DNA of 40,274 bases, taken from contig NZ_BDBA01000043.1 of assembly GCF_001612745.1 (NCBI RefSeq), positions 1 through 40,274 on the forward strand. Direction: 5' to 3'. Source of the stretch: Nocardia amamiensis NBRC 102102. Lineage in GTDB: Bacteria; Actinomycetota; Actinomycetes; Mycobacteriales; Mycobacteriaceae. A program made the translations under genes and the position numbers. The notes below the pieces were generated by a model. That model worked only from the letters and a program-made list of their open reading frames with translations, was not told the DNA's origin and ran no database searches. Below, piece after piece: positions 26,074 to 34,314 of this stretch (within the stretch, counting starts at the first letter, position 1; every line of letters begins with the position of its first letter).

Positions 26074-26865
26074 TTACTGCGCCCGTACCGGCATCGGCGG
26101 CGGAAACACCGGAAATATGGGCCGCGGCAGCACCCGACGCTGCCGTTCGGCGATCACCGCGCCCAGGATCTGCAATGGGGGGTAGCCGACGGGTGGTGCG
26201 ACGCGGAGCCGATCGCATACTTCGGTTACCAGCACGGTGCCCAAATGGTGCTGGGCGGCGGGGGTGAGCGTGCGGAGCCGAGTCAGATACTGCCGCACCG
26301 CCAACGCGAGATCTTCCGGCAGCCCGGACAGGTCGAGTTGCGCGCTCCAGCCCGTCAGCCACGGCGGGGCGATCGCCAGCGCGGGCAGCGGCAGCGGCCG
26401 TTGCGCGTGCACGACCACGGTGCCCGCGAGCACGTCACCGATCCGCCGCGCATGTGGCGAGCACATCGAGGTGAGGACCGCGATTGCGCCGAACCCGCCG
26501 AGCATCCAGAAGTCGACGATGGCGCCCGCCAGACCGCGGGTGAGCGCGTGCCGGAAGTCGACCGGTCCGCCGTCCTGACGCACCACCCGCAGGCCGAGCA
26601 TCAGCTTGCCCAATGTCCGCCCACGCCAGACGGTCTCACAGGTCACGGGGTAGCCGACCAGGACAGCCACGACGGTGACCAGCACCACCGCGTCCAGCCA
26701 CGCCGAATCCACTCCCGCTGGCAGCAGCATCCAGACGATCGCGAACAGGGCGAATCCGAGCGCGCACTGGACCAGCACGTCGATCAGGAACGCGGTGGCC
26801 CTGGTGGGGATCCGGGCGATCGGGAGCTCCAGGGCGACCGCTTCGCCGGTTGTGAATTCAGCCAT
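26074..26865 (-). CDS. RDD-family membrane protein
   Basis: 263 residues from ATG 26865 (MAEFTTGEAVALELPIARIPTR). The RDD domain (about residues 15-140) has the diagnostic Arg and Asp in RIPTRATAFLIDVLVQ and the motif WRGRTLGKLMLGLRVV, with four hydrophobic segments. The C-terminal 100 residues are soluble. RDD proteins are implicated in transport or protein localisation, but the function is not settled. In mycobacteria (Rv3695) it diverges from the SpoIIM gene exactly as here, with only 43 bases between the starts. Its stop lies at the edge of the 69-bp repeats. Confidence 0.88.
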   Translation of the reverse strand: MAEFTTGEAVALELPIARIPTRATAFLIDVLVQCALGFALFAIVWMLLPAGVDSAWLDAVVLVTVVAVLVGYPVTCETVWRGRTLGKLMLGLRVVRQDGGPVDFRHALTRGLAGAIVDFWMLGGFGAIAVLTSMCSPHARRIGDVLAGTVVVHAQRPLPLPALAIAPPWLTGWSAQLDLSGLPEDLALAVRQYLTRLRTLTPAAQHHLGTVLVTEVCDRLRVAPPVGYPPLQILGAVIAERQRRVLPRPIFPVFPPPMPVRAQ

Positions 26866-26908
26866 CTCGTTAGCATTCTTGCGACTGACGGGAGTGGGAG
26901 GCAACCGA

Positions 26909-27925
26909 ATGGACGTGGACGCATACAGCCTGGCGCACCGCAGGGCATGGGAACGGCTCGACTACCTGTCCACGCGCGGCAGGCTGACCGGCGCCGAGGC
27001 GGACGAACTGGTCATGCTCTACCGCCGGACGTCCCAGCAGTTGGCGCGATTGCAGTCGCACAGTCCCGACCCGGAGTTGATCGCCGGACTGAGCGCGCTG
27101 CTGGCCCGGGCCCGTGGCCGGGTGCTGGGGACGCGCACCGGCACCTGGCAGGAGATCGGCCGGTTCTTCAGCCACCGTTTCCCGGCGGCGCTCTACCGGT
27201 CCTGGCCGTGGTGGGTCGGCGTCGCCGCGGTGTTCCTGCTCGTCACGGCCGGGCTGGCCAGCTGGGTGGACCGGTCCGACTCGGCGCGCAAGATACTCGG
27301 AATCCCGAGTGACACCGGTGATCTCACCGCGCCGGGCGGCGCGTTCGAGACGTACTACTCGGAACATCCGCAGGGTGCCTTCGCCGCGCAGGTGTGGACG
27401 AACAACGCGTGGGTGGCGGCCATCGCCTTGTTCACCGGTGTGTTGATCCTGCCCGCCGTGTACCTGCTGTTCATGAACGCGCTCAATCTGGGCGTCAGCG
27501 CGGGCCTGATGGCCGATGCGGGGCGGCTGGATTCGTTCTTCGGCTTCATCCTCCCGCACGGCACCCTGGAGCTGACGGCCGTGTTCGTCGCGGGCGGTGT
27601 GGGGCTGAAACTCGGTTGGACACTGATCGATCCAGGTCGGCTCAGCCGGGTGGAGGCGGTCGCCAGGCAAGGCCGCGCGACCGCGACGGTGGCGCTCGGA
27701 CTGGTCGCGGTGTTGCTGGTGTGTGGCTTCATCGAGGGATTCGTGACGCCGAGCCCGCTGCCCGCGCCGGTCCGCATCGCGATCGGGTTCACCGCCGAGG
27801 CGTTCTTCCTGGTCTATGTCTTCGGGGTCGGGCGTCGCGCGGTGCTGGAGCAGGCGGGCAAGGTCTCCGAGCCGTCGAGGAATCAGCTCGCGAGTGTGAG
27901 CGAGACAACATTCAGCACACGCTGA
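26909..27925 (+). CDS. SpoIIM / DUF95 family membrane protein
   Basis: 338 residues, ATG 26909 with GGAGG about ten bases upstream. After a soluble N-terminus (MDVDAYSLAHRRAWERLDYL) there are five or so membrane segments, including WWVGVAAVFLLVTAGLASW, WVAAIALFTGVLILPAVYLL and TATVALGLVAVLLVCGF. The family signature FGFILPHGTLELTAVFVAGGVG is present (about residues 207-228). Relatives of sporulation stage II protein M occur in non-sporulating actinobacteria, usually with MoxR, DUF58 and RDD genes. Equivalent to Rv3694c by context. A strong hairpin follows the stop. Confidence 0.9.
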   Translation: MDVDAYSLAHRRAWERLDYLSTRGRLTGAEADELVMLYRRTSQQLARLQSHSPDPELIAGLSALLARARGRVLGTRTGTWQEIGRFFSHRFPAALYRSWPWWVGVAAVFLLVTAGLASWVDRSDSARKILGIPSDTGDLTAPGGAFETYYSEHPQGAFAAQVWTNNAWVAAIALFTGVLILPAVYLLFMNALNLGVSAGLMADAGRLDSFFGFILPHGTLELTAVFVAGGVGLKLGWTLIDPGRLSRVEAVARQGRATATVALGLVAVLLVCGFIEGFVTPSPLPAPVRIAIGFTAEAFFLVYVFGVGRRAVLEQAGKVSEPSRNQLASVSETTFSTR

Positions 27926-27995
27926 GCGACGCCGGTCTGGGCAACCGGCAGCTAAGCCAGGTTACAGAGTGGTTTCGAGTCCCCCATTTGAGTTC

Positions 27996-28034
27996 CGCTG
28001 GCCGCAGCGAGTCTCGCTCGAGCTGCGGCCAGCG
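27996..28034 (+). terminator. terminator-like hairpin after the SpoIIM gene
   Basis: Perfect 13-bp stem CGCTGGCCGCAGC/GCTGCGGCCAGCG (27996-28008 with 28022-28034), 70 bases after the stop, followed by TTACCG. No long T-tract. Confidence 0.7.
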
Positions 28035-28924
28035 TTACCGTCAACTCTACACAATCGTTATCCCTACGCAACCGTCCCCGCTGAGGTCAAGCGTATAAAG
28101 CAGCACGCCAGCAAACCCCCGCGGCAGCCTCCCTCCACCCCGTGCCAGCAAACCTAGCGCGGCGGCCGCATGCATCGTTTCAGCACGCTTACGGCACCCT
28201 CGTAATATCTCTTCGGCCGCCACTCCGAATCGCTCCACAAAGGGGTCGCGGATATCTCGAGGGCATTAGCTATGCCGAGGATAGACCACTCCATGGTTTG
28301 CCGACATGTGCTCTCACCTGCACGTTCATCCCTCGGAAATGGCGATTGCTGGCCGCCATCGAATGGAAAGCGACCAGAAGTTTGTTTACCTGGTAATAAA
28401 CCGACGAGTACACAGCCCTGATACAGGAAGACCGGTCAGTTCCCCGACAGGCTCCGCATTAACCGGCCCGCACATCGGACCGGCCGACCAGGCCCTACCG
28501 CCGCCATTCAGCACCTCGATCGCAACCATAAAGAAGTGTGTGATCTTCGCCTCACTGCCACGCCACAGCGGCCGCAGCCGCGCGAAATGGGCACCGTGAC
28601 AGCACAGTTCGAGAGATCCAGGTCACAGTCATCGACCACCTGATCACCGTTTCCCCGTCCAGCGGATCGCCGTTCCCAGCACCGTGGCGCAGCTCCACGC
28701 GCGCCAGCCCAATCGCAATGGCCCGGCGCTCCGAGCCGCCTTCGACTCCGTGACCCGGCTCAGCCGACGCGCAGGATTCCGGTAACCGAGCCTTGGGTAC
28801 CGCCGCACCGCGAATCCTGTTATCCCACGCCAAGACTTGGCACCGGCCACCAGCACATCGCCGCACGGCCAAGGTCTGAAGCGAACAGCATCGTCCGCCG
28901 AAGCGGAGTCGATACGATGGCGCC
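28035..28924. other. non-coding, partly low-GC accessory stretch
   Basis: About 890 bases with no credible gene. From about 28040 to 28560 base composition is visibly less GC-rich than neighbours (ctctacacaatcgttatcc, agaagtttgtttacc). Open frames here carry no family motif and no good RBS, and codon third positions do not show the high-GC bias. It may hold remnants of transferred DNA. Confidence 0.5.
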
Positions 28925-29560
28925 ATGAGTGTGCGGGAACGCCTGCTGTCCACCCTCGCGAGTCAGCTCGGCAACCCGCACGGCGTGCTGGGCAAGGGCG
29001 TCGCGCTTCTGCTCAACCGCGGCAACAAGACCGCCATCGCCAGTGCGGTCGAGGCCGCCGCAGTCCCGCCCGGCGGGAACGCCGCGGATATCGGATTCGG
29101 TGGCGGAGCGGGGCTTTCTCTGCTGCTCGAGCGGGTCGGCGCCGACGGCGTGGTGCACGGCGTCGAGATATCCGCCGACATGCTGGCGCGCGCCCGCTCC
29201 GGTTACCCCCGCGACATCGGGTCCGGCCGATTGCGCCTCGCCGAGGGGTCGCTCACCGCACTGCCGCTCGCCGACGACAGCATCGACGTGGCGATCACGG
29301 TCAATACCGTCTACTTCGTCCCGGATCTGGCCGCTGCCTGTGCTGAACTCGCGCGGGTCGTTCGACCGGGTGGTCGCCTGGTGATCGGCATCGGTGACCC
29401 GGACGCGATGGCGAAGCTGCCGTTCACGTCCTATGGCTTCACCTTGCGTCCGGTCCCGGACGTGATCGCCGCCCTGGAGCAGGCAGGCTGCACCGTCGAA
29501 CATCAGCGGTTGTCGACCCGGCCGATTCCGCATCATCTTTTGGCCGCGACACCCCGATAG
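28925..29560 (+). CDS. class I SAM-dependent methyltransferase
   Basis: 211 residues. The SAM-binding motif I is AADIGFGGGAGLSLLLE (about residues 53-69), followed by the acidic motif II GVEISADMLARAR, DSIDVAITVNTVYFV (motif IV/post-II) and ELARVVRPGGRLVIGI (motif V/VI). These are the Methyltransf_11/25 type. The N-terminal 45 residues (LGNPHGVLGKGVALLLN) form a lid region found in many small-molecule methyltransferases. The substrate is unknown. Its stop TAG (29558-29560) directly abuts the stop of the SDR gene on the other strand. Confidence 0.88.
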   Translation: MSVRERLLSTLASQLGNPHGVLGKGVALLLNRGNKTAIASAVEAAAVPPGGNAADIGFGGGAGLSLLLERVGADGVVHGVEISADMLARARSGYPRDIGSGRLRLAEGSLTALPLADDSIDVAITVNTVYFVPDLAAACAELARVVRPGGRLVIGIGDPDAMAKLPFTSYGFTLRPVPDVIAALEQAGCTVEHQRLSTRPIPHHLLAATPR

Positions 29561-30328
29561 CTACATCAGCGCGCCGCCGTCGACGCGGATCTCGGTCCCC
29601 GTTATGTAGCGCCCGTCGTCCGAAGCGACCATGGCGACCACGCCGGCGATGTCCTCCGGGCTGCCGAGCGCTCCCCCGTTCAGCCACCCGGTCATCCGGG
29701 AGAAGAGCTGCGGATCGAACCCCTCGGGCTGGTCCAGGATGGACTTCGTCGTGATACCGCTGGTGATACCGGCCGGAACGATGTTCACCGCGCGCAGCCC
29801 CTGTTTGGCGTACTCCAGAGCGATGGCGTGGGTGAAGGAGTTCACGCCGCCTTTGGACGCCGCGTAGGACGCGAGGTAGGGAGCCGCGCTGAAGGCCGCG
29901 GTCGAGGAGATGTTGACCACGACGCCGCGTCCGGTGTCCAGCAGCGAAGGCAACGCGGCCTGGGTCATCAGGAAGGTGCCGGTGAGATTTACCCCGATGA
30001 CCTGGTTCCACACCTCGAGCGGCATCTCATGGGTGCGGGCGGGCCGCAGGATGCCCGCCGCGTTCACCAGCACGTCCAGGCCGCCGAGGAAGTCGAGCGC
30101 CTGTTCGGTCGCTCCGCGCACGGACGTGGGATCGGCGATGTTCACCTCGACCGTTCGCAATCGTTCAGCGCCGTCACCCGCCTTCTGCGCGGTGGCCGTC
30201 AGGCCGGTCACGTCGATGTCGGCGGCCACCAGCTGGGCTTCCTCGTCGAGCAGCCGCAGGGCGATGCCCTGACCGATGCCGGATCCCGCTCCCGTCACCA
30301 TCACGCGGCGACCGTCAAATCTGCGCAT
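29561..30328 (-). CDS. SDR-family oxidoreductase behind a KstR-like box
   Basis: 255 residues. The cofactor site is TGAGSGIGQG (from residue 12) with Asp37 and Asp39 of ADIDV after strand 2, favouring NAD(H). The NAG motif is NAAG (residues 89-92), and the catalytic residues are Ser142, Tyr155 and Lys159 in SSTAAFSAAPYLASYAASKGG. Classical SDR. The C-terminus ITGTEIRVDGGALM is typical. A KstR-type operator ten bases upstream of ATG suggests a role in steroid or cholesterol metabolism, for example as a hydroxysteroid dehydrogenase; this is inference. Convergent with the methyltransferase. Confidence 0.9.
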   Translation of the reverse strand: MRRFDGRRVMVTGAGSGIGQGIALRLLDEEAQLVAADIDVTGLTATAQKAGDGAERLRTVEVNIADPTSVRGATEQALDFLGGLDVLVNAAGILRPARTHEMPLEVWNQVIGVNLTGTFLMTQAALPSLLDTGRGVVVNISSTAAFSAAPYLASYAASKGGVNSFTHAIALEYAKQGLRAVNIVPAGITSGITTKSILDQPEGFDPQLFSRMTGWLNGGALGSPEDIAGVVAMVASDDGRYITGTEIRVDGGALM

Positions 30329-30337
30329 GCCAAAAAT

Positions 30338-30351
30338 TAGAACACGTTCTC
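30338..30351 (-). promoter_or_regulatory. KstR-like operator upstream of the SDR gene
   Basis: Reading on the minus strand, GAGAACGTGTTCTA matches the KstR consensus TnnAACnnGTTnnA at every fixed position except the first base. The core AGAAC-GT-GTTCT is a perfect inverted repeat. KstR is the TetR-type repressor of cholesterol catabolism in mycobacteria and rhodococci. It lies ten bases before the SDR ATG, as expected for a repressor site. Confidence 0.65.
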
Positions 30352-30478
30352 ATTGAACGTCAAGGTGGTTCCGCCACATCACCGAGCGTATGCCCGGACC
30401 CGGCAGTACCCGCCACATACCGACCACCCCTGGTCGATGCTCGGGTCGGCGCCACAACCGGACGCGCGGTTGTCGGAC

Positions 30479-30631
30479 TCAGCGCTCCCCTTGGGCGACG
30501 CGCTGGATCATGGCCGCCGTGATCGCACCGTATGCATGACTGGCCGCCGTCGGGCTCAACGGTGTCCTCGTGCAATGCGCAGGATCATGGCCGCCGTCGC
30601 CGCGCCGTAAGCATGACTGGCCGCCGTCGGG
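30479..30631 (-). repeat. 77-bp tandem duplication of the AlaDH-like gene 3' end
   Basis: The last 75 bases of the dehydrogenase gene recur 77 bases further on, with 14 mismatches. The in-gene copy reads TAASHAYGAATAAMILR; the downstream copy, in a different frame, reads TAASHAYGAITAAMIQR and ends with its own TGA at 30479-30481. Most differences are synonymous or conservative, so the second copy evolved as coding sequence before being left behind. Confidence 0.88.
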
Positions 30632-31521
30632 CGGGCGGTGGGGTAGTTCGAGCGATGCGTGACGAGGACGCCGTTCGGCAGGCTGACAGTGGTGTCCGGA
30701 ACCGTGGCGACACAGTTGCCGCCCGCCTTGGCCACGAGATCCACGATCACCGTGCCGGGAGCGAGCAGGTCCAAGGACGCTTGCTCCAGCAGGCCGGGCG
30801 CGCGAGATCCGCGGTGCACGGCGGTGCCGACGATGAGGTCGGGCGGTGTCGTGGCGAGGAGATCGAGCAGCGGCGCGTTGTCGTCCTGGTTCGCCACGAA
30901 GCACCCGGCCCCCGCGCCGAGCGCGGCGGTCTCCTGTTCGAGTCGATTGCCGACCGCGCTCGGCTTCTCGTCGTCGAATGTGCGCGCGGCGGCGATCGCG
31001 GCAAGTCCGGCCGCGCCGCAACCCAGGACGAAGGCGCGGACCGGACGCGACCGCACCTGCGGGGAAAGCAGCTGCCTGCCTTCGGCGTAGCCCACCGCGC
31101 CCGCGATGCGGCTCATGGCGGACAGCGCATCGATCTCGGTCGTCGTGTCGTCGCGCGGCACCGAGTCGAAGGCGACCGATTCGACGCCGAGCCCACGCAA
31201 CCGGTCGATCTCGTCGCGGCGGTAGTGCGGATCCTGGAAACCGACCAGGGTCGTCCCGGCCCGCAGCGGCATCGATGCCAGCTCGAAGGCCGGCGGTTTC
31301 ACCCAGGCCACGATGTCCGAGCGCTCGAATATGGCCGCGCGATCCCCGGCGACGAGCGCCCCGGACGCGCGATATGCGGAGTCGGCGAAACCCGCACCGC
31401 GTCCCGCGCCCTCCTCTACGACGACTTGGAGTCCCGCCGTCGAAAGTTCGCGCACGGCCTTCGGAGTGAGCGCGACGCGAGATTCCCGCGGAGCCGTCTC
31501 GCGAAGTACCCCCACGATCAC
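30556..31521 (-). CDS. AlaDH/PNT-family NAD(P)-dependent dehydrogenase-like protein
   Basis: 321 residues. The N-terminus (VGVLRETAPRESRVALTPKAVREL, VVVEEGAGRGAGFADSAY) matches the alanine dehydrogenase/PNT N-terminal domain. The NAD(P) site is AFVLGCGAAGLAAIAAA (Gly167, Gly169, Gly172). Lys75 (WVKPP) aligns with the substrate lysine of alanine dehydrogenase, but the catalytic His96 of that enzyme is Gln96 here (GFQDPHY), so it is probably not an alanine dehydrogenase. Length is about 50 residues below alanine dehydrogenase but close to N5-(carboxyethyl)ornithine synthase, another family member. Related enzymes reduce imines formed from a keto acid and an amine. It starts inside the aminotransferase stop (overlap 31518-31521). 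Confidence 0.82.
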   Translation of the reverse strand: MIVGVLRETAPRESRVALTPKAVRELSTAGLQVVVEEGAGRGAGFADSAYRASGALVAGDRAAIFERSDIVAWVKPPAFELASMPLRAGTTLVGFQDPHYRRDEIDRLRGLGVESVAFDSVPRDDTTTEIDALSAMSRIAGAVGYAEGRQLLSPQVRSRPVRAFVLGCGAAGLAAIAAARTFDDEKPSAVGNRLEQETAALGAGAGCFVANQDDNAPLLDLLATTPPDLIVGTAVHRGSRAPGLLEQASLDLLAPGTVIVDLVAKAGGNCVATVPDTTVSLPNGVLVTHRSNYPTARPTAASHAYGAATAAMILRIARGHR

Positions 31522-32957
31522 CGTGGGGCCCTCGCTTCCGACACGAGGGCAGTGAGACCCCGAGCGGCGAGCGCATCGCTATAGGTCTGTCCATCGACGA
31601 TGTCGCGGAGTAATTGCTCGAGGCGGTCGAAAAGTTCGTCGATCAATGCGGGTGACTCATGCCGTGGCGCCTTACGGGGTGCAAGGACATTCAGGCGCAC
31701 ACCGGGACGCAGCGACCCGGTCCGGTCCAGCGCCACGCTGTCGACCCCTGCGACGGCGAGCAGCATGTCCTCAACCTGCGCACTGGTATGCATACCAGCC
31801 GCGTCGAGCAGGGTCCGATCGAATACCAGCGAAAGGAACATGCCTTCCTGACTGCCCAATGGTCGCAGCGCGTCGGCGCGAAGCCGAGCGTTGATCGCGG
31901 TGACGCGCTTGGCGGCCTTTTCGATTTGCGAACGCATGAGCGCGTGGTTGCGTTCGAAATAGTCCTCGGAGGTGTGCTCCAGGATCGCGCGGACCAGGTG
32001 GGTGGTCTCGCGCTGGAAGGAGATGGTGAGCCGTTCCCTGATCCGCTCCAGCCACGCGATGTCGCCGGTGCACGCCGCGCCCAGCTTGCAGGGACCGAAG
32101 GCGTTGTAGCCCTTGGAGTTTCCCGTGATGGTCAAGACGGCGTCGTACAGGCGCCGAATGCCCTGGTCGGTCTCGACGTGCAACGCCGCGATCGGGATGT
32201 GCGAGGCCACCAGCCGGTCGAAGGCCATATCGCAGATGACCGGAACACCGCAGTCGAGCAGAACCCGACCGATCTCCGCCAGTTCGCCCGCCGTGTAGTC
32301 GGCGACCACGGGGTTGCCCGGCAGGGTGAGCAGGACACCGCACAGTTCGCCGGTCGCGCGCAATTCGTCGAGGCAGCGTGCGAGCAACAGCGGATCGATC
32401 TTGAACTCGTCGTCCGGGGAAACCGGGCAGGGCACGATCCGCAGCCCGAATTTCTCCACGTGGATGCTGGAACTCTTGTAGAAGCCCTCGGGACAGACGA
32501 TGACCCCGCCGGGCTTGGCCAGCGTGGCGATCGCCTCCTCGAGCAGCAGTGTGCTCGAGTACGGACAGACGATCACCTCTTCCGCGCGTACCCGCACACC
32601 GGGGACACCTTCGACCGGATGCGACAGGCGCGCGAAGAGCCTGCGCGCAGCCAACTCTCGCAGGCTCAGTGGTTGCCGCTTGTCATACAACCGTCCATCG
32701 AGATAGTCCGCCGGCGGCGCGACGTGCAGAAGCTCCCGCCACGCGCGGTCCAGCGCGGCGATGGCCCGCGCATCCGGCGCACGGCCGGTTTCGCCGTGGT
32801 AGGCGTCGATAACCCCCGAGTAGCGGCGGCCGCCGGTCCCGGCGAACCAGGCCTCCGGCGGCAACTGCCCGCGCACTTCCCGTTTCCTGGCCTCGGAGCG
32901 GTTGGTCAGGATCGCGAGATCGGCGAGCGCATCGGTGAGCACCGGGCTCCGCGTCAC
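31518..32957 (-). CDS. PLP-dependent aminotransferase, fold type I
   Basis: 479 residues. The active-site lysine is Lys282 in TITGNSKGYNAFGPCKLG. Asn215-Pro216 in TLPGNPVVADY and Asp243 in CDMAFD (Phe at the usual Tyr position) hold the cofactor; the substrate-carboxylate arginine is probably in RPGVRLNVLAP near residue 435. The N-terminal 110 residues (WFAGTGGRRYSGVIDAYHGETGRAPDAR) are longer than in most class I/II enzymes and not recognised. Substrate unknown. It overlaps both neighbours by four bases, so the three genes are one translationally coupled operon with the order regulator, aminotransferase, dehydrogenase. Confidence 0.88.
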   Translation of the reverse strand: MTRSPVLTDALADLAILTNRSEARKREVRGQLPPEAWFAGTGGRRYSGVIDAYHGETGRAPDARAIAALDRAWRELLHVAPPADYLDGRLYDKRQPLSLRELAARRLFARLSHPVEGVPGVRVRAEEVIVCPYSSTLLLEEAIATLAKPGGVIVCPEGFYKSSSIHVEKFGLRIVPCPVSPDDEFKIDPLLLARCLDELRATGELCGVLLTLPGNPVVADYTAGELAEIGRVLLDCGVPVICDMAFDRLVASHIPIAALHVETDQGIRRLYDAVLTITGNSKGYNAFGPCKLGAACTGDIAWLERIRERLTISFQRETTHLVRAILEHTSEDYFERNHALMRSQIEKAAKRVTAINARLRADALRPLGSQEGMFLSLVFDRTLLDAAGMHTSAQVEDMLLAVAGVDSVALDRTGSLRPGVRLNVLAPRKAPRHESPALIDELFDRLEQLLRDIVDGQTYSDALAARGLTALVSEARAPR

Positions 32958-34006
32958 GGCACCTCGCCTTCAACCGAAGATTCTCCTGGTGCGGGCATCG
33001 CGTTCCACTTCTCCTGCAGCGCGGCGCGGAACAGGCTGCGGCAATTGCCCTCGGTCAGACGCTCGAAGTCCGCCAGTGGCGGCTCAGCGACGATCTGGTC
33101 GACCACGATGGCCGACCCGGCGCGCCTGAGATCGTAGAGTTTCTCGAAGCGCCGCACGGCGAACGCGACATCGTGCTTGAGCACGGAGAAGCGCGTCGCG
33201 ACCCGCGCCTGGCGCGAATAGTCGTATTCGCCCACCGCCACATAGCGGTCGTCGACCACGAGCATGCTTTGCGCATTGCGCGCGTACTCGCGTTTGACCA
33301 GCACACTTTCCACCCCGGCCCGGGCCTGTTTCCACAGCTTGTCCTCGTAGGGCCAGACGTCGGAAATGGTGTCCAGTACATACATCCGGCGTACGTCGAT
33401 CTTCGGCGGATGCGTCGTGTCGGCCAGGCGCAGGATCGCGGCGTGGTAGTCGTCGCCCACGTCGCCGCCGATGGTGCCCAGATCCGCGGTGTGGATCGCG
33501 CGCACTGACGCGGTGGCCTGCTCCAGGATCGTCAGCCAGTCGCTGACGGTGTTCCACTCCCAGACCGTGGCGCTGCGGGAGGGGATCTGCGCGAGGATCT
33601 CCTCGGCGCGTTCCAGCTGCCGGTCGGCGATCAGGCGCAGCGGCTCGATCTCCTCCCGCGCGCCGGAGGCGTCGATCAGACTCTGTGCGATACCCAATGC
33701 GCGCTCGACCAACTCGGGGTCTTTGCCGAGCAGAACGTTGAACCGCATGCGCAGGTCGTAGTACGCGCTGCTGGTGGGATCGGTGGCGGGAGCGGCGCTG
33801 CCGTCCGTCGGTAACTCCGCCCCGAGGGCAAGGCTCAAACGTTCGCGCAGCGCGAGCGGCGGAATCCGGGTGCCGTTCTCGATCTGCTGGATGAGACTGC
33901 GCGAGCAACCCGCCCTCGTCGCGAGCGCGGCCTGGGTGTATCCGCGTTCTAGGCGCAGCCTGCGGACCAGGTTGCCGACTTGCTCGTCCGAGCCCGAGTC
34001 AGCCAT
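32954..34006 (-). CDS. XRE-family HTH regulator with large C-terminal sensor-like domain
   Basis: 350 residues. The HTH_XRE domain spans about residues 8-65 (LVRRLRLERGYTQAALATRAGCSRSLIQQIENGTRIPPLALRE). A variable linker follows, then helical sequence (ELVERALGIAQSLIDASG) and a region of about 190 residues with WNTVSDWLTILEQATASVRAIHTADLGTIGG, IDVRRMYVLDT and QSMLVVDDRYVAVGEYDYSRQA. This last part resembles the non-catalytic phospholipase-D-like fold used as a ligand sensor in some regulators (no HKD motif seen); this is inference. It heads the operon with the aminotransferase and dehydrogenase, so it probably senses their substrate or product. An inverted repeat at 34051-34065 may be its operator. 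Confidence 0.78.
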   Translation of the reverse strand: MADSGSDEQVGNLVRRLRLERGYTQAALATRAGCSRSLIQQIENGTRIPPLALRERLSLALGAELPTDGSAAPATDPTSSAYYDLRMRFNVLLGKDPELVERALGIAQSLIDASGAREEIEPLRLIADRQLERAEEILAQIPSRSATVWEWNTVSDWLTILEQATASVRAIHTADLGTIGGDVGDDYHAAILRLADTTHPPKIDVRRMYVLDTISDVWPYEDKLWKQARAGVESVLVKREYARNAQSMLVVDDRYVAVGEYDYSRQARVATRFSVLKHDVAFAVRRFEKLYDLRRAGSAIVVDQIVAEPPLADFERLTEGNCRSLFRAALQEKWNAMPAPGESSVEGEVP

Positions 34007-34050
34007 CCCGTGCCTCCCATCCCGAGTCTTGCATACCCCTGCTCACAGAG

Positions 34051-34065
34051 TGTCACGGTGCGACA
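34051..34065. promoter_or_regulatory. candidate operator upstream of the XRE regulator
   Basis: TGTCAC-GGT-GCGACA is an inverted repeat with one mismatch in six-base arms, 45 bases upstream of the regulator ATG and beside the AT-rich ATTCTAATC. Position suits autoregulation. No experimental basis. Confidence 0.35.
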
Positions 34066-34314
34066 TTCTAATCACGATGTGTCAACCGGGCATCGGATGA
34101 ATCGCCAACAGCGCCGCATCGTTGCCAACGAGATGCTCACTCGCACTGCGACTTCCCACCGTCGGGTGATCCAGTATTGCCGCGTCGGCACAAATTACGC
34201 CTTGCGATACTCCATTCGTTCACGAGAAGCGATGCAGCAGACCAAACCTGCCACGATTTGATTATCTATCAGTAATTTCAAGCTTGATGGCATACTCAAT
34301 ATCATCTCGATGCG
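34066..34314. other. AT-rich intergenic stretch
   Basis: Clearly poorer in GC than surrounding genes (attatctatcagtaatttcaagc). No gene with a motif or RBS. It probably carries the regulator promoter on the left side. Confidence 0.45.

Noticed and set aside
25916..26185. 89-codon frame through the 69-base repeats
   Set aside because: It exists because the period is a multiple of three; there is no RBS and the third copy shifts frame.
27960..27990. tRNA T-arm-like GGTTTCGAGTCCCCCA after the SpoIIM gene
   Set aside because: The stem does not pair properly, no other tRNA arms are present, and orientation is opposite to tRNA-Leu, so it is not a convincing attachment site.
28142..28599. Two short plus-strand frames in the low-GC stretch
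   Set aside because: No RBS, no family motif, no codon bias.
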